Shown piece after piece: positions 46,380-54,769 of a DNA stretch of 64,000 nucleotides (position 1 is its first letter; each line of letters begins with the position of its first letter). The DNA is from Bacteroidetes bacterium HGW-Bacteroidetes-4. GTDB taxonomy: Bacteria > Bacteroidota > Bacteroidia > Bacteroidales > SZUA-534. The stretch is from the NCBI GenBank assembly GCA_002840905.1, contig PHDD01000004.1, positions 1 through 64,000 on the forward strand, in the 5' to 3' direction. A program made the translations under genes and the position numbers. A model generated the notes under the pieces. The model did not search any database. It was not told the origin of the DNA and saw only the letters and a program-made list of their open reading frames with translations.

Positions 46380-48149
46380 CTACTCAATCAAAAATTCATT
46401 TTTTTTATCAAAGTAGTGCGTATGCAATAAATGATGTGCTTTTTCGCTCATGGGATGACCCAGATACTCTTCGTAAAGCTTAATGATAAACGGGTTCTCG
46501 TGTGATTTACGAATCGGTTTGTTTTTATCTTCCTGATAAATTGCAATTTGACGTGCTTTTAAGATAGAAGAATCGCCATGATGTAAAGGTTGTCCTCCCC
46601 CACCAATGCAACCACCGGGGCAGGCCATAATTTCAATGGCATGAAAATCTGATTTTCCGGCTTTTATATCTTCCAAAAGTTTGCGGGCATTTCCCAATCC
46701 ATGGGCTATTCCAATTCGGATGGGCAGTCCGTCAAAATCAATAGTTGCTTCGCGTACACCTTCCAAACCACGTAATTGTTCGAAGTCTACTTTTTCGAGT
46801 TTCTTTTTGGTATGTAACTCATAAGCACTACGAACTGCAGCTTCAATCACCCCACCGGTTGTTCCAAATATTACAGCTGCACCTGTTGAATCGCCCATTG
46901 GATTGTCAAAATCCTCGTCGGGAAGCAGATTAAAATCAATGTTGGCTCCTTTAATTAAATTTGCCAATTCGCGGGTCGATATTGAGAAATCAACATCAGG
47001 ATTACCATCGGTAGCAAACTCATCGCGTTGACACTCGTATTTTTTTGCCAAACAAGGCATAACAGAAACCACTACCATATCTTCGCGTTTGGTTTGAATT
47101 TTTTCAGCGAAATAAGTTTTTGCAATAGCGCCAAACATTTGCTGGGGCGAACGTGCGGTTGATGGTATGTCTTTCATTTCGGGAAATTGCTTTTCGAAGA
47201 AGTTAACCCAACCCGGACAACATGAAGTAAGAATAGGAAGTTTTACTTCTTTGTCGCCATTAAGGAATTTTCCCAAACGGTCTAATAATTCGGTTCCTTC
47301 TTCCATAATAGTAAGGTCGGCAGCAAAATCGGTGTCAAATACAAAATCGAAACCTAAACGACGAAGTGCTGCGGCCATTTTTCCGGTAACCAACGTGCCG
47401 GGTTTCAGGCCAAATTCTTCGCCTAAAGCTGCACGTACAGCAGGAGCTGTTTGAACCACAACCGTTTTATTCGGATCGGCCAGGGCACGAATTACCTGAT
47501 TGGTATGATCAACTTCTGTTAATGCACCGGTAGGACATACAGCGACACATTGTCCACAATAGGTACAGGTCGATTTTTCCAAATCCATTTCAAAAGCAGG
47601 TGAAACTACTGCTTCAAATCCGCGATTAATTCCCCAAAGTGCTCCAACAGTTTGAACCTGGTTACACATCATCTCGCAACGACGGCACATAATACATTTG
47701 TCCATATCGCGGATAATCGAAGGCGATTTGTCGGGTTTATAGGTCGACATCTCGCCCTTGTAATGAATTTCACGAACACCCAGTTTGTGTGCCATATCCT
47801 GCAATTCGCAGTTTCCTGATTTGGCGCAAATCAGGCAATCGGCCGGGTGATCAGAAAGGATAAGTTCCAACACGGTTCGGCGGGCATTTAATACGCGCAT
47901 AGTGTTGGTTTTAATTACCATATCGGTATGGGCATCGGTACAACAGGCCGGCGCTAAATTTTTCCTTCCTTCAACCTCAACCACACAAATGCGGCAACCG
48001 CCTGGTTTGTTTTCGATGTTCATATCGCCCAGGCTCATATAGCATAAGGTAGGAATATCGATACCTACGGAACGTGCCGCTTTTAAAATGCTGGTTCCTT
48101 TCTCTACCTTAACCGTTTTATTATCGATGGTTAAATTTACAAATTCCAT
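46380..48149 (-). CDS. hydA: [FeFe]-hydrogenase catalytic subunit, HydABC type
   Basis: About 589 aa. ATG at 48149 follows a good SD; an upstream extension to 48314 is out of context. From the N-terminus it has a [2Fe-2S] domain (C36, C52, C55, C69), a His-Cys3 [4Fe-4S] motif (DHPADCLICAKSGNC), two [4Fe-4S] sites (CIMCRRCEMMC and CTYCGQCVAVC), and the H-cluster domain. All three H-cluster signatures are intact: TSCCPGW (C310/C311), MPCLAKKYE (C366), and MACPGGCIGGG (C510/C514). This is a functional group-A, NAD-linked type. With NuoF/NuoE partners it is probably electron-bifurcating, using NADH and ferredoxin. Confidence 0.95.
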   Translation of the reverse strand: MEFVNLTIDNKTVKVEKGTSILKAARSVGIDIPTLCYMSLGDMNIENKPGGCRICVVEVEGRKNLAPACCTDAHTDMVIKTNTMRVLNARRTVLELILSDHPADCLICAKSGNCELQDMAHKLGVREIHYKGEMSTYKPDKSPSIIRDMDKCIMCRRCEMMCNQVQTVGALWGINRGFEAVVSPAFEMDLEKSTCTYCGQCVAVCPTGALTEVDHTNQVIRALADPNKTVVVQTAPAVRAALGEEFGLKPGTLVTGKMAAALRRLGFDFVFDTDFAADLTIMEEGTELLDRLGKFLNGDKEVKLPILTSCCPGWVNFFEKQFPEMKDIPSTARSPQQMFGAIAKTYFAEKIQTKREDMVVVSVMPCLAKKYECQRDEFATDGNPDVDFSISTRELANLIKGANIDFNLLPDEDFDNPMGDSTGAAVIFGTTGGVIEAAVRSAYELHTKKKLEKVDFEQLRGLEGVREATIDFDGLPIRIGIAHGLGNARKLLEDIKAGKSDFHAIEIMACPGGCIGGGGQPLHHGDSSILKARQIAIYQEDKNKPIRKSHENPFIIKLYEEYLGHPMSEKAHHLLHTHYFDKKNEFLIE

Positions 48150-48156
48150 TATTCTG

Positions 48157-48164
48157 TCTCCTCT
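48157..48164 (-). promoter_or_regulatory. Shine-Dalgarno fixing the hydA start
   Basis: AGAGGAGA on the minus strand, 7 bp before ATG 48149, decides for this start against the longer frame. Confidence 0.75.
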
Positions 48165-48165
48165 T

Positions 48166-49959
48166 TTATTGTATGCTGATAGCACTAAACTTACATTTCT
48201 CAATACAAGCACCACATTTGATGCAGATGGTCTGATCGATGTTATGCGGCCCTTTACGTTCGCCTGAGATTGCACCAACAGGACAAACCCGGGCACAAGC
48301 AGTACAACCAACACATTGTTCGTTATCGATAATGTACTGCATTAAATCTTTACAAACTCCGGCACGGCACTTTTTATCGTTCACGTGTTCCAGGTATTCG
48401 TGGTAAAAATTATCGAGTGTTGATAGAACCGGGTTTGGCGAAGTTTGTCCCAGACCACAAAGCGAAGTGTCTTTAATAACATGGCTTAGGTTCCGCAATT
48501 TGTCCAAATCGTCAAGGGTTCCTTTTCCTTTGCAGATGATATCGAGCTGCTCATAAAGTCTTTTATTTCCAATGCGGCAGGGAGAACATTTACCGCATGA
48601 TTCTTCAACGGTAAAATCGAGATAAAAACGGGCAACAGAAACCATACAATCGTCTTCGTCCATCACAATCATACCCCCTGAACCCATCATGGAGCCCGAT
48701 GCAATCAGGGTATCATAATCAATGGGTGTATCGAGGTGTTTTTCAGTCAAACAACCACCTGATGGACCTCCGGTTTGAACGGCTTTGAATTTTTTACCGT
48801 CTTTTATTCCTCCGCCAATTTCGTAAATTACTTCACGTAATGTGGTTCCCATGGGAACTTCAATCAATCCTACGTTGTTAATTTTTCCGGCCAGAGCAAA
48901 AACTTTAGTTCCTTTCGATTTCTCAGTTCCAATTTTATTGAACCAATTGGCTCCTTTTAAATAAATTACAGGAATGTTGGCATAGGTTTCCACATTATTC
49001 ACGTTGGTAGGCTTACCCAAATAGCCTGATTCGGCAGGGAAAGGTGGTTTAAAAGTAGGTTCACCCCGTTCTCCTTCCATTGAGTGAATAAGTGCGGTTT
49101 CTTCGCCACAAACAAAGGCTCCGGCACCATAACGCATTTCAATATCGAAACTAAAATTGGTCCCAAGTATATTCTCACCCAAAAGACCGTAATCGCGTGC
49201 ATGGTTAATGGCTGTTTTTAAACGCTCAATAGCCAATGGGTATTCGGCACGAATGTAAACCAAACCTTTTGAGGCTCCAATGCAATAGCCATTTATGGCC
49301 ATAGCTTCAATAACGGAGTGTGGATCGCCTTCGAGAATGGAACGATCCATAAAAGCTCCCGGGTCGCCCTCGTCAGCATTACAAACCACATATTTTTGAT
49401 CGGCTTTATTATCGGCCGCAAATTTCCATTTTAAACCGGTCGGGAAACCACCTCCTCCACGTCCACGCAGGCCTGAATTAATCATTTCCTGAATGGCTTG
49501 TTCGGGGGTCATTTCGCCCAAAACTTTAGCTAACGCAGCATAAGCATCACGTGCAATAGCTTCATCGATACTTTCGGGGTTTATTACACCACAATTTCGC
49601 AAAGCAATGCGCAATTGTTTTTTATAGAATCCCATATGTTTTGAATCGCTGATTTCTTTGCTGGTTTCCGGGTCGCGATACAAAAGTTTATCAACTTTGC
49701 GTCCTTTTATTACGTGCTCTTCAACTATTGATTTGGCATCATCGGGTTTTACCTGCACATAAAATGTATTGTCAGGCAATACTTTTACAATAGGCCCTTT
49801 TTCGCAGAAGCCAAAACAACCAGTCATCACAACCTGTACATCGTCCTGAAGGTTTTTTTCTTCGAGTTCTTTCTCCAGTTTACCCACAATGGCATCGCTT
49901 GCCGATGCTCTACAACCTGTTCCACCACATACCAGGAGATGCATTTTGTATTTTGCCAT
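48166..49959 (-). CDS. hydB: [FeFe]-hydrogenase beta subunit, NuoF-like flavoprotein
   Basis: A 597-aa fusion. The N-terminal thioredoxin-like [2Fe-2S] domain has CGGTGCRAS and CFGFCEKG. The central NuoF core has GRGGGGFPTGLKW (FMN), NADEGDPGAF (NADH) and SCGKCSPCRIG ([4Fe-4S]). The C-terminus has two more [4Fe-4S] sites, CVGCTACARVCP and CIKCGACIEKC. This complete array matches HydB of bifurcating hydrogenases, where FMN splits electrons between ferredoxin and NAD. It has a consensus ribosome site. Confidence 0.95.
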   Translation of the reverse strand: MAKYKMHLLVCGGTGCRASASDAIVGKLEKELEEKNLQDDVQVVMTGCFGFCEKGPIVKVLPDNTFYVQVKPDDAKSIVEEHVIKGRKVDKLLYRDPETSKEISDSKHMGFYKKQLRIALRNCGVINPESIDEAIARDAYAALAKVLGEMTPEQAIQEMINSGLRGRGGGGFPTGLKWKFAADNKADQKYVVCNADEGDPGAFMDRSILEGDPHSVIEAMAINGYCIGASKGLVYIRAEYPLAIERLKTAINHARDYGLLGENILGTNFSFDIEMRYGAGAFVCGEETALIHSMEGERGEPTFKPPFPAESGYLGKPTNVNNVETYANIPVIYLKGANWFNKIGTEKSKGTKVFALAGKINNVGLIEVPMGTTLREVIYEIGGGIKDGKKFKAVQTGGPSGGCLTEKHLDTPIDYDTLIASGSMMGSGGMIVMDEDDCMVSVARFYLDFTVEESCGKCSPCRIGNKRLYEQLDIICKGKGTLDDLDKLRNLSHVIKDTSLCGLGQTSPNPVLSTLDNFYHEYLEHVNDKKCRAGVCKDLMQYIIDNEQCVGCTACARVCPVGAISGERKGPHNIDQTICIKCGACIEKCKFSAISIQ

Positions 49960-49966
49960 GTTTAAT

Positions 49967-49973
49967 ACCTCCT
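49967..49973 (-). promoter_or_regulatory. consensus Shine-Dalgarno for hydB
   Basis: AGGAGGT on the minus strand, 7 bp before ATG 49959 and overlapping the TAG stop of the previous gene. This is rare in this phylum and suggests strong translation of the hydrogenase. Confidence 0.8.
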
Positions 49974-50376
49974 ATTTGTTTTTGTCATCAATGGTTTCGT
50001 AATTCACGGGAATAATACCATCAACTAATATTCCCTCTTTTACGTACTTTTCAATAATCTCATCGGCTTTTTTGGTATCGACATAACCAAAAACTACCGG
50101 ATCCTGATTGGGAAGGGTAACTTCAATTGTTGGTTCTGCATAGCAATATCCCATACAACCGGTTTGTGTAACTACGGCTTCGATATTACGCTTTTCCAAT
50201 TCGTCCATAAAAAATTCCATCACTTGCTTGGCTCCCGATGCAATACCGCAGGTAGCCATGGCAACTTTTACCTGAACCAGATTTTCGGCGCTCTCGCCTT
50301 TTTCTCTGAGATCAACTTTAGTTTGCATGTCTGCTTTAAGTTTTTGCAAATCTGCCAACGACTTAATCTTTACCAT
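49972..50376 (-). CDS. thioredoxin-like [2Fe-2S] ferredoxin of the hydrogenase operon
   Basis: A 134-aa protein with the pattern CGIASGAK and CMGYCYAEPT, a NuoE/HydB-N-type [2Fe-2S] domain. It is preceded by a helical N-terminus rich in Lys and Glu. It is the first gene of the hydA-B-C transcript and overlaps the hydB ribosome site. It probably supplies or accepts electrons for the hydrogenase. It is cytoplasmic. Confidence 0.9.
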   Translation of the reverse strand: MVKIKSLADLQKLKADMQTKVDLREKGESAENLVQVKVAMATCGIASGAKQVMEFFMDELEKRNIEAVVTQTGCMGYCYAEPTIEVTLPNQDPVVFGYVDTKKADEIIEKYVKEGILVDGIIPVNYETIDDKNK

Positions 50377-50781
50377 AAATTATATCGTTTTAAATTACTT
50401 TATATAGTTCGTTTTTATTATCTGATGCAAGTTTACGAATTTTCCGTAAGATGGGCTATATCAATTATTTAGACTGATTTTATTTAAGAGTTTTTGGGGA
50501 TGATTTTTATCATAATGGCGAATATATTTTATCAGGTGTAAAAAACGGAAGTGCTCATTTTTAATCACTTGCAACTTTGAATTTTTTATGAAAAAGAGGC
50601 TTATTTATAATCTATTTAAATAGCAGAATGTTTAATAACAAAGCTAATTTTTATCATGAATTATATGGGTAAATATTAAGTAAATTAGGAGCTGGGCGGT
50701 TTTAATAAAATTACGCAATCGTTCGAGTATTTTACTTAAAATAAAAAGCCCACAAAATTAATTCCCAATCATTTTTTGGAG
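50377..50781. other. regulatory gap between the two hydrogenase transcripts
   Basis: About 405 bp without a gene. The right end (50428-50449) carries a promoter-like element and an inverted repeat described separately. The left end has AAAAAGCC at 50743-50750 that could pair with GGCTTTT at 50791-50797, straddling the end of the upstream GHKL gene. It would be a weak terminator with a 40-nt loop. The middle is AT-rich with nothing recognisable. Confidence 0.5.
50428..50449 (-). promoter_or_regulatory. inverted repeat overlapping a promoter of the hydrogenase operon
   Basis: TTACG-N7-CGTAA (50433-50449) lies 57-73 bp upstream of the ferredoxin ATG. On the minus strand a near -7 element TAaaCTTG (one mismatch to TAnnTTTG) at 50428-50435 overlaps its right arm. 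The arrangement would suit a repressor or a redox-responsive regulator. The shared core TTACGAATT also occurs in the MarR-linked palindrome at 60507. Confidence 0.45.
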
Positions 50782-51330
50782 CTATAAAGAGGCTTTTATT
50801 GTTTGCAGGTTTTCATTAAACCATTCTTTTAAAAAATTACGAACCTCAGCAGCGCTCAATGGAATATGGCCAAGCATTTGTTTTGCTTCGCGGGTGTCGA
50901 ATGTTAAATTGCCTGAATCTGTTTTGTGCGTAACAATAAACTCAATGGCCGGATTTGCTGCAAAAAGCAATAAATACGTACCAACTATATCGCCAACCGG
51001 TAGCTTATCGATGTGATTTAAAATAAATGTTGCCGTTACTTCGGTTCCTTTTCCCAATTCTGATTCTAACCTGAATAAACCTCCACTTTGCTCGGCATTC
51101 TGTTTTAACAAGGGAATTCCCAAACCCACTTTACGCGTGGTTCTTGAAGTATAAAACGGATCACTAACTTTTTTACAGGTTTCGGCATCCATACCTAAAC
51201 CATTATCGGTAATAACCAGTTCATAGCTGTTATTTACCATCGATTCGCTCATCTGAATGGTAATTTGAGTTGCCTGAGCCCTGATGCTATTTTGTGCAAT
51301 ATCGAGAATATGTTCGGCAATATTTTTCAA
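50782..51330 (-). CDS. stand-alone GHKL ATPase, hydrogenase-linked
   Basis: A 182-aa protein that is only a histidine-kinase-type ATPase. It has an N-box (HILDIAQNSIRA), DNGLGMD and GLGIPLLKQ, plus a short unique C-terminus. It has no phospho-acceptor His or sensor domain. It lies 10 bp after the PHP gene in the hydrogenase cassette. Such proteins often sit beside multimeric [FeFe]-hydrogenase genes. It may work as a kinase or anti-sigma-like switch; the partner is unknown. Confidence 0.82.
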   Translation of the reverse strand: MKNIAEHILDIAQNSIRAQATQITIQMSESMVNNSYELVITDNGLGMDAETCKKVSDPFYTSRTTRKVGLGIPLLKQNAEQSGGLFRLESELGKGTEVTATFILNHIDKLPVGDIVGTYLLLFAANPAIEFIVTHKTDSGNLTFDTREAKQMLGHIPLSAAEVRNFLKEWFNENLQTIKASL

Positions 51331-51340
51331 AATATAATGA

Positions 51341-52063
51341 TTAACGGTTATTCAAGGCATTTTTAATTGCGTTAAACGAAAGTTCGGGCAGCTCAAGCTG
51401 TGTAAATACACTTCCAATATCGTTGCGATAATGTGCATCGGAACTTTGAATAAACGGGTAATTGTTAAGATAGGGATTTAATAGCTTAAAATCACTTATG
51501 GAAATATGCCGCGACAATTCCAGTGCATCGACCTTAAGATCGGGAGGAACAAAACCCAATTGGCTAATCAAACTATAACTGGGACGGTTTATATGGGCCG
51601 GAATAAAAATACCTCCCAATTGGTGCACGGTTTGTTCAATTTGTTCTATACTTTGGCTTATAGCTGAAAGTAATAAACGGGATTCTTCGAAAATAATTTC
51701 TTCAGCAGCATTCAAACAAACCTGGTAACCAAATTTTTGTACATCGTTCCGAATGTCGGGTAAATGTTTGCTCAAATAGTTCTGAAATTGTTCCCGGCTG
51801 GATTCATCGGGTAAGAAACACAAACAATGAACTTCTTCTTTTGAAGTTACTTCGGCTCCACATAATACAAATATTCCTTGTTCTTTACCTAAGCGCTGAA
51901 TTAAAGGAGCTTGTAGGGTTGTATTGTGGTCGGTAATCCCTATAATTTGTAGTTCTTTCTTTAAGGCCTCTTCAATAATTACAGCCGGACTCATCGCCAA
52001 ATCGCCACAGGGCGAAAGAATGGTGTGGATATGTAAATCGGCTCGATAAGGTTTTAAAGGCAT
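51341..52063 (-). CDS. PHP-domain phosphoesterase
   Basis: About 240 aa from Met at 52063 (MPLKPYRADLHIHT); the frame to 52087 is an extension of poor context. The metal-binding PHP motifs are complete: DLHIHTILSP, GITDHNTT, an E in CGAEVT, AHINRP and QSSDAHY. It is a cytoplasmic metal-dependent phosphatase or nuclease of the PHP type. Between a DRTGG gene and a GHKL ATPase gene it probably dephosphorylates a small molecule or protein of this hydrogenase signalling cassette. Its substrate is unknown. Confidence 0.85.
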   Translation of the reverse strand: MPLKPYRADLHIHTILSPCGDLAMSPAVIIEEALKKELQIIGITDHNTTLQAPLIQRLGKEQGIFVLCGAEVTSKEEVHCLCFLPDESSREQFQNYLSKHLPDIRNDVQKFGYQVCLNAAEEIIFEESRLLLSAISQSIEQIEQTVHQLGGIFIPAHINRPSYSLISQLGFVPPDLKVDALELSRHISISDFKLLNPYLNNYPFIQSSDAHYRNDIGSVFTQLELPELSFNAIKNALNNR

Positions 52064-52090
52064 AAAAAAATGAAATGGAAAGCACAAAAA

Positions 52091-52426
52091 CTAGGAATGT
52101 ATCAGTTGAAATAGTTTTCCGGAAATTTCGAAAGCCTGCTCATTTGTACTCAACACCGGTATGCCTTCTTCGTTGGCTTTTTCGAGCATGTCAGCATCGG
52201 GTTGCAAGCCTTTTACCAGGATTACCGCACTTAAATCGCGCAATGAAGCTATGGCCATAACATTTTTATGTGTTTGTAAGGTAATCCATATATTGCCGTC
52301 ATCGACATTACCCATAACATCGCTGAGCAGGTCGCAGGTATAAGCCCCGCTTATCTCCTTTTTTAAACCTTGTTCGCCGCCAAGTACGCTAAGATTTAAT
52401 TTTGTGATTATATCGTTTACAGTCAT
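52091..52426 (-). CDS. DRTGG-domain protein A
   Basis: A 111-aa single-domain protein of the DRTGG type (ITKLNLSVLGGEQG, then GAYTCDLLSDVMGN, ASLRDLSAVILVKG). The fold is the ligand-binding HPr-kinase-N/CobB-like Rossmann domain. There is no enzyme domain. A second copy (54316-54660) is its paralog, sharing LMSDV/LLSDV and similar strands. It is likely a nucleotide or phospho-ligand sensor in the hydrogenase cassette. Confidence 0.8.
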   Translation of the reverse strand: MTVNDIITKLNLSVLGGEQGLKKEISGAYTCDLLSDVMGNVDDGNIWITLQTHKNVMAIASLRDLSAVILVKGLQPDADMLEKANEEGIPVLSTNEQAFEISGKLFQLIHS

Positions 52427-52505
52427 TTATAATTTGTTAAAGTGATTTTACCATTAGAAATATATTGTCGCTCTATTTACTTATTTATCAAAAAAAACAA
52501 GCCCT

Positions 52506-53870
52506 TTACGTATTGTTTTTGAGTGTTCCTTTTACTGTTTTTCGGTCGCCCCAAATTTTATCGATAATAGCAAATGCTGTATCCATATTTATTTCGCCGT
52601 TTTTCATCAATACTTTTTGTACAAAAACACAATGCGAAAGGGTGGCATTTCCTTTTACAATATCTTCGCTAAGCGCCCGGCAACTAGGTGCTCCACAAGC
52701 ACCACAATCAATACCGGGTAACTGCACTTCAATTTTCTGTGCTTTTTGCATTTTTTTCATAGCTGCAGCCATATCCACATCGAGCATCATCATCGAACGG
52801 GGAACCACTTCGCCTAGCGGTAGTTTTGTAAGCAAATAATCTTTGTATTTATTGATTCCCGATGGAATAAACTGATTTTTTTTACGGTTCCGCTCCACAC
52901 GTTTTTGCAAACGCTCAACTACCAGAAACCGGTTTTCGGTACTTAATATTCCACCGGCACAACCCTCGTGACAAGCCCTGCATTCAATGTAATCGAGTCC
53001 TTCAATTTCCTGATTTTCGAGCTTTTCCAGAAATTCCATTACGTTGTATATTCCATCGATAGCCAAACTGCGGCCACTTACACGCGATGACTCCCCTTTG
53101 GTTAAAGTCCAAAGCACTTCGTAATCGAACAATTCGGTAGAACCCGGCTCAGTTGCTTGTTTACCCGAACCGTCCATAATTTTACGATATACCCTGTTAA
53201 ATAGGCTATTCATGTTTATTGCCCCATCGACTACCGATTTTTCTTCTCCAACCGGACTTTTTATCGCTGCTATTTTTGCTGCACATGGGGTTACATAAAA
53301 AATCCCTATTTCATTTTCGGGGATGCCCTGATCAATTAATTTGCGTTTTAAAAACTGAGCTGCAATATCGCTGGGTGTTCCCAGTTTTAAAATATTATCG
53401 ACCAGCGATGGAAATTTAACCTGAACCAGTCGGATTATAGCCGGACAAAACGATGAAATAACCGGCAGTTCAAGCCCTTCTTTCGATTGATATTCCAAAA
53501 TAGCTTCATTAAGAATATCAACAGCCCGTTCCACCTCAAATACATGGGTAAATCCTATTTCGTGCAGCACGCTGTATATCTGACTGGCTTTTACCTCTTC
53601 AGGAAACTGCCCGATAAAAACCGCAGGGAACAAAGCCACCCGGTATTTAAAATTAAAAATGGAATCAAAAGCATCCTCATCGACATAAATGGCATTAACC
53701 GGACATACGCGCTGACATTCACCACAATCGATGCACTTATTTTCATCAATAGTGGCCAAACCATTCCAAACCCGAATGGCTTCGGTAGGACAGGCATTCA
53801 TGCAATGCGAACACCCATAGCAGGTTTGCTCGTTAACTTTTAGTGCATGAAAGAAAAAGGGTTTGTCCAT
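52506..53870 (-). CDS. [FeFe]-hydrogenase-like protein with altered H-cluster loop, putative sensor
   Basis: A 454-aa iron-sulfur protein. The N-terminal ferredoxin domain has two [4Fe-4S] sites (CYGCSHCMNACP and CIDCGECQRVCP). The hydrogenase H-domain keeps the Cys ligands C142 (SSFCP), C196 (TPCAAK) and C300/C304 (CRACHEGCAGG). However, the proton-transfer Cys of TSCCP is replaced by Phe141, and MPC is TPC. A C-terminal [4Fe-4S] domain (DCGACGAPSCRALSEDI...C) follows. It probably binds an H-cluster or a [4Fe-4S] centre and senses H2 or redox state. The neighbouring GHKL and DRTGG genes fit a signalling role. Catalysis is unlikely to be efficient. Confidence 0.85.
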   Translation of the reverse strand: MDKPFFFHALKVNEQTCYGCSHCMNACPTEAIRVWNGLATIDENKCIDCGECQRVCPVNAIYVDEDAFDSIFNFKYRVALFPAVFIGQFPEEVKASQIYSVLHEIGFTHVFEVERAVDILNEAILEYQSKEGLELPVISSFCPAIIRLVQVKFPSLVDNILKLGTPSDIAAQFLKRKLIDQGIPENEIGIFYVTPCAAKIAAIKSPVGEEKSVVDGAINMNSLFNRVYRKIMDGSGKQATEPGSTELFDYEVLWTLTKGESSRVSGRSLAIDGIYNVMEFLEKLENQEIEGLDYIECRACHEGCAGGILSTENRFLVVERLQKRVERNRKKNQFIPSGINKYKDYLLTKLPLGEVVPRSMMMLDVDMAAAMKKMQKAQKIEVQLPGIDCGACGAPSCRALSEDIVKGNATLSHCVFVQKVLMKNGEINMDTAFAIIDKIWGDRKTVKGTLKNNT

Positions 53871-53887
53871 AATATCGAATGTAAAAC

Positions 53888-54316
53888 TTATGCTTTGGCT
53901 TTGTTGTTTAACCAGGTAATAATTTCGACCCGGGTTCCTTTGTTAACATCAGAAGTAATGTTTAATTCGTCGGCATTTTTGCTCATATTGGGCAAACCCA
54001 TTCCGGCTCCAAATCCCATTTCACGAACCTTTTCCGAGGCTGTTGAAAAACCTTCCTGCATGGCCTGTTCAATGCTGGGAATTCCCGGACCTTCGTCGTC
54101 GAGAACCAACGTAATTTTTTCAGTATCGATACTTGCTTTAATGGTTCCGCTATAGGCATGAGCTACAATATTTACTTCGGCTTCGTAAAGGGCAACTACT
54201 ATCCGGCGTGTAATTTTTGGATCAACATTTAACTTTTGGAGCACTTTTTTAACTTCGCTCGAAGCATGTCCAGCGCTTATAAAATCGCCTCCGGTAACTG
54301 TAAAGTTAAATTCCAT
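53888..54316 (-). CDS. RsbW/anti-sigma-like GHKL ATPase
   Basis: A 142-aa serine-kinase-type ATPase (HATPase_c_2): N-box YEAEVNIVAHAYSG, DDEGPGIP and GMGLPNMSK. It follows the DRTGG B gene with overlapping stop and start (TAATG) and precedes the hydrogenase-like gene by 17 bp. In other bacteria such proteins phosphorylate anti-anti-sigma factors. No sigma factor of that class is in the cassette, so the target is unknown. Confidence 0.84.
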   Translation of the reverse strand: MEFNFTVTGGDFISAGHASSEVKKVLQKLNVDPKITRRIVVALYEAEVNIVAHAYSGTIKASIDTEKITLVLDDEGPGIPSIEQAMQEGFSTASEKVREMGFGAGMGLPNMSKNADELNITSDVNKGTRVEIITWLNNKAKA

Positions 54317-54660
54317 TAATACAAGGGTTTTATGCCATTTTGGTACAAGATACCAGAAATTTTAAACACTGAAAAAGGTGATTCTATTAGGCAGATATTG
54401 CTTTTGATTGCCAGTTCAAGCATATCGGGCGTTACTTTTTTGTTTCGTCCAATTATCACACATTCAATATCTGACATCTCGGCTGTACGAATGGTTTGCA
54501 GGTTTGCCAGACCAGTAATCAGAATGGTGTTACTTGCATCGAGGGTAAGCACATCACTCATTAAGTCGGATGCAAATGCATTCTCAAAAACTATATCTTC
54601 TGAAATTTGGGTAGTAATTAAATTACCCTCAGTATGTGCTAACAACGATTTTATTTCCAT
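54316..54660 (-). CDS. DRTGG-domain protein B
   Basis: About 114 aa from Met at 54660; a longer frame to 54717 would start upstream of the predicted promoter. DRTGG-type domain with ISEDIVFENAFASDLMSDVLTL and an IECVIIGRNKKV strand. It is a paralog of the 52091 gene and the first gene of the cassette. Likely ligand sensor. Confidence 0.78.
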   Translation of the reverse strand: MEIKSLLAHTEGNLITTQISEDIVFENAFASDLMSDVLTLDASNTILITGLANLQTIRTAEMSDIECVIIGRNKKVTPDMLELAIKSNICLIESPFSVFKISGILYQNGIKPLY

Positions 54661-54701
54661 CGAAACTATGTTCAAGTTGGTTTTCAAGCTGATTGTGGCA
54701 G

Positions 54702-54709
54702 CAAAGGTA
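54702..54709 (-). promoter_or_regulatory. -7 promoter element of the hydrogenase signalling cassette
   Basis: On the minus strand TAccTTTG lies about 42 bp before ATG 54660, an exact consensus match. It supports the shorter start of the DRTGG gene. Confidence 0.5.
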
Positions 54710-54769
54710 GTAAGCATTAAGCGAATAAATGATGATAAATATTAGTTCTCCATATAAAAATAGCTGAAC

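Noticed and set aside
46349-46387. Longer start for hydC
   Set aside because: It would begin at a TTG inside the hydA coding end; ATG 46348 fits the conserved length.
48150-48314. Longer start for hydA
   Set aside because: The extension is out of family context, overlaps hydB, and a good SD precedes ATG 48149.
54661-54717. Longer start for the first DRTGG gene
   Set aside because: It would start upstream of the exact TAccTTTG promoter element.
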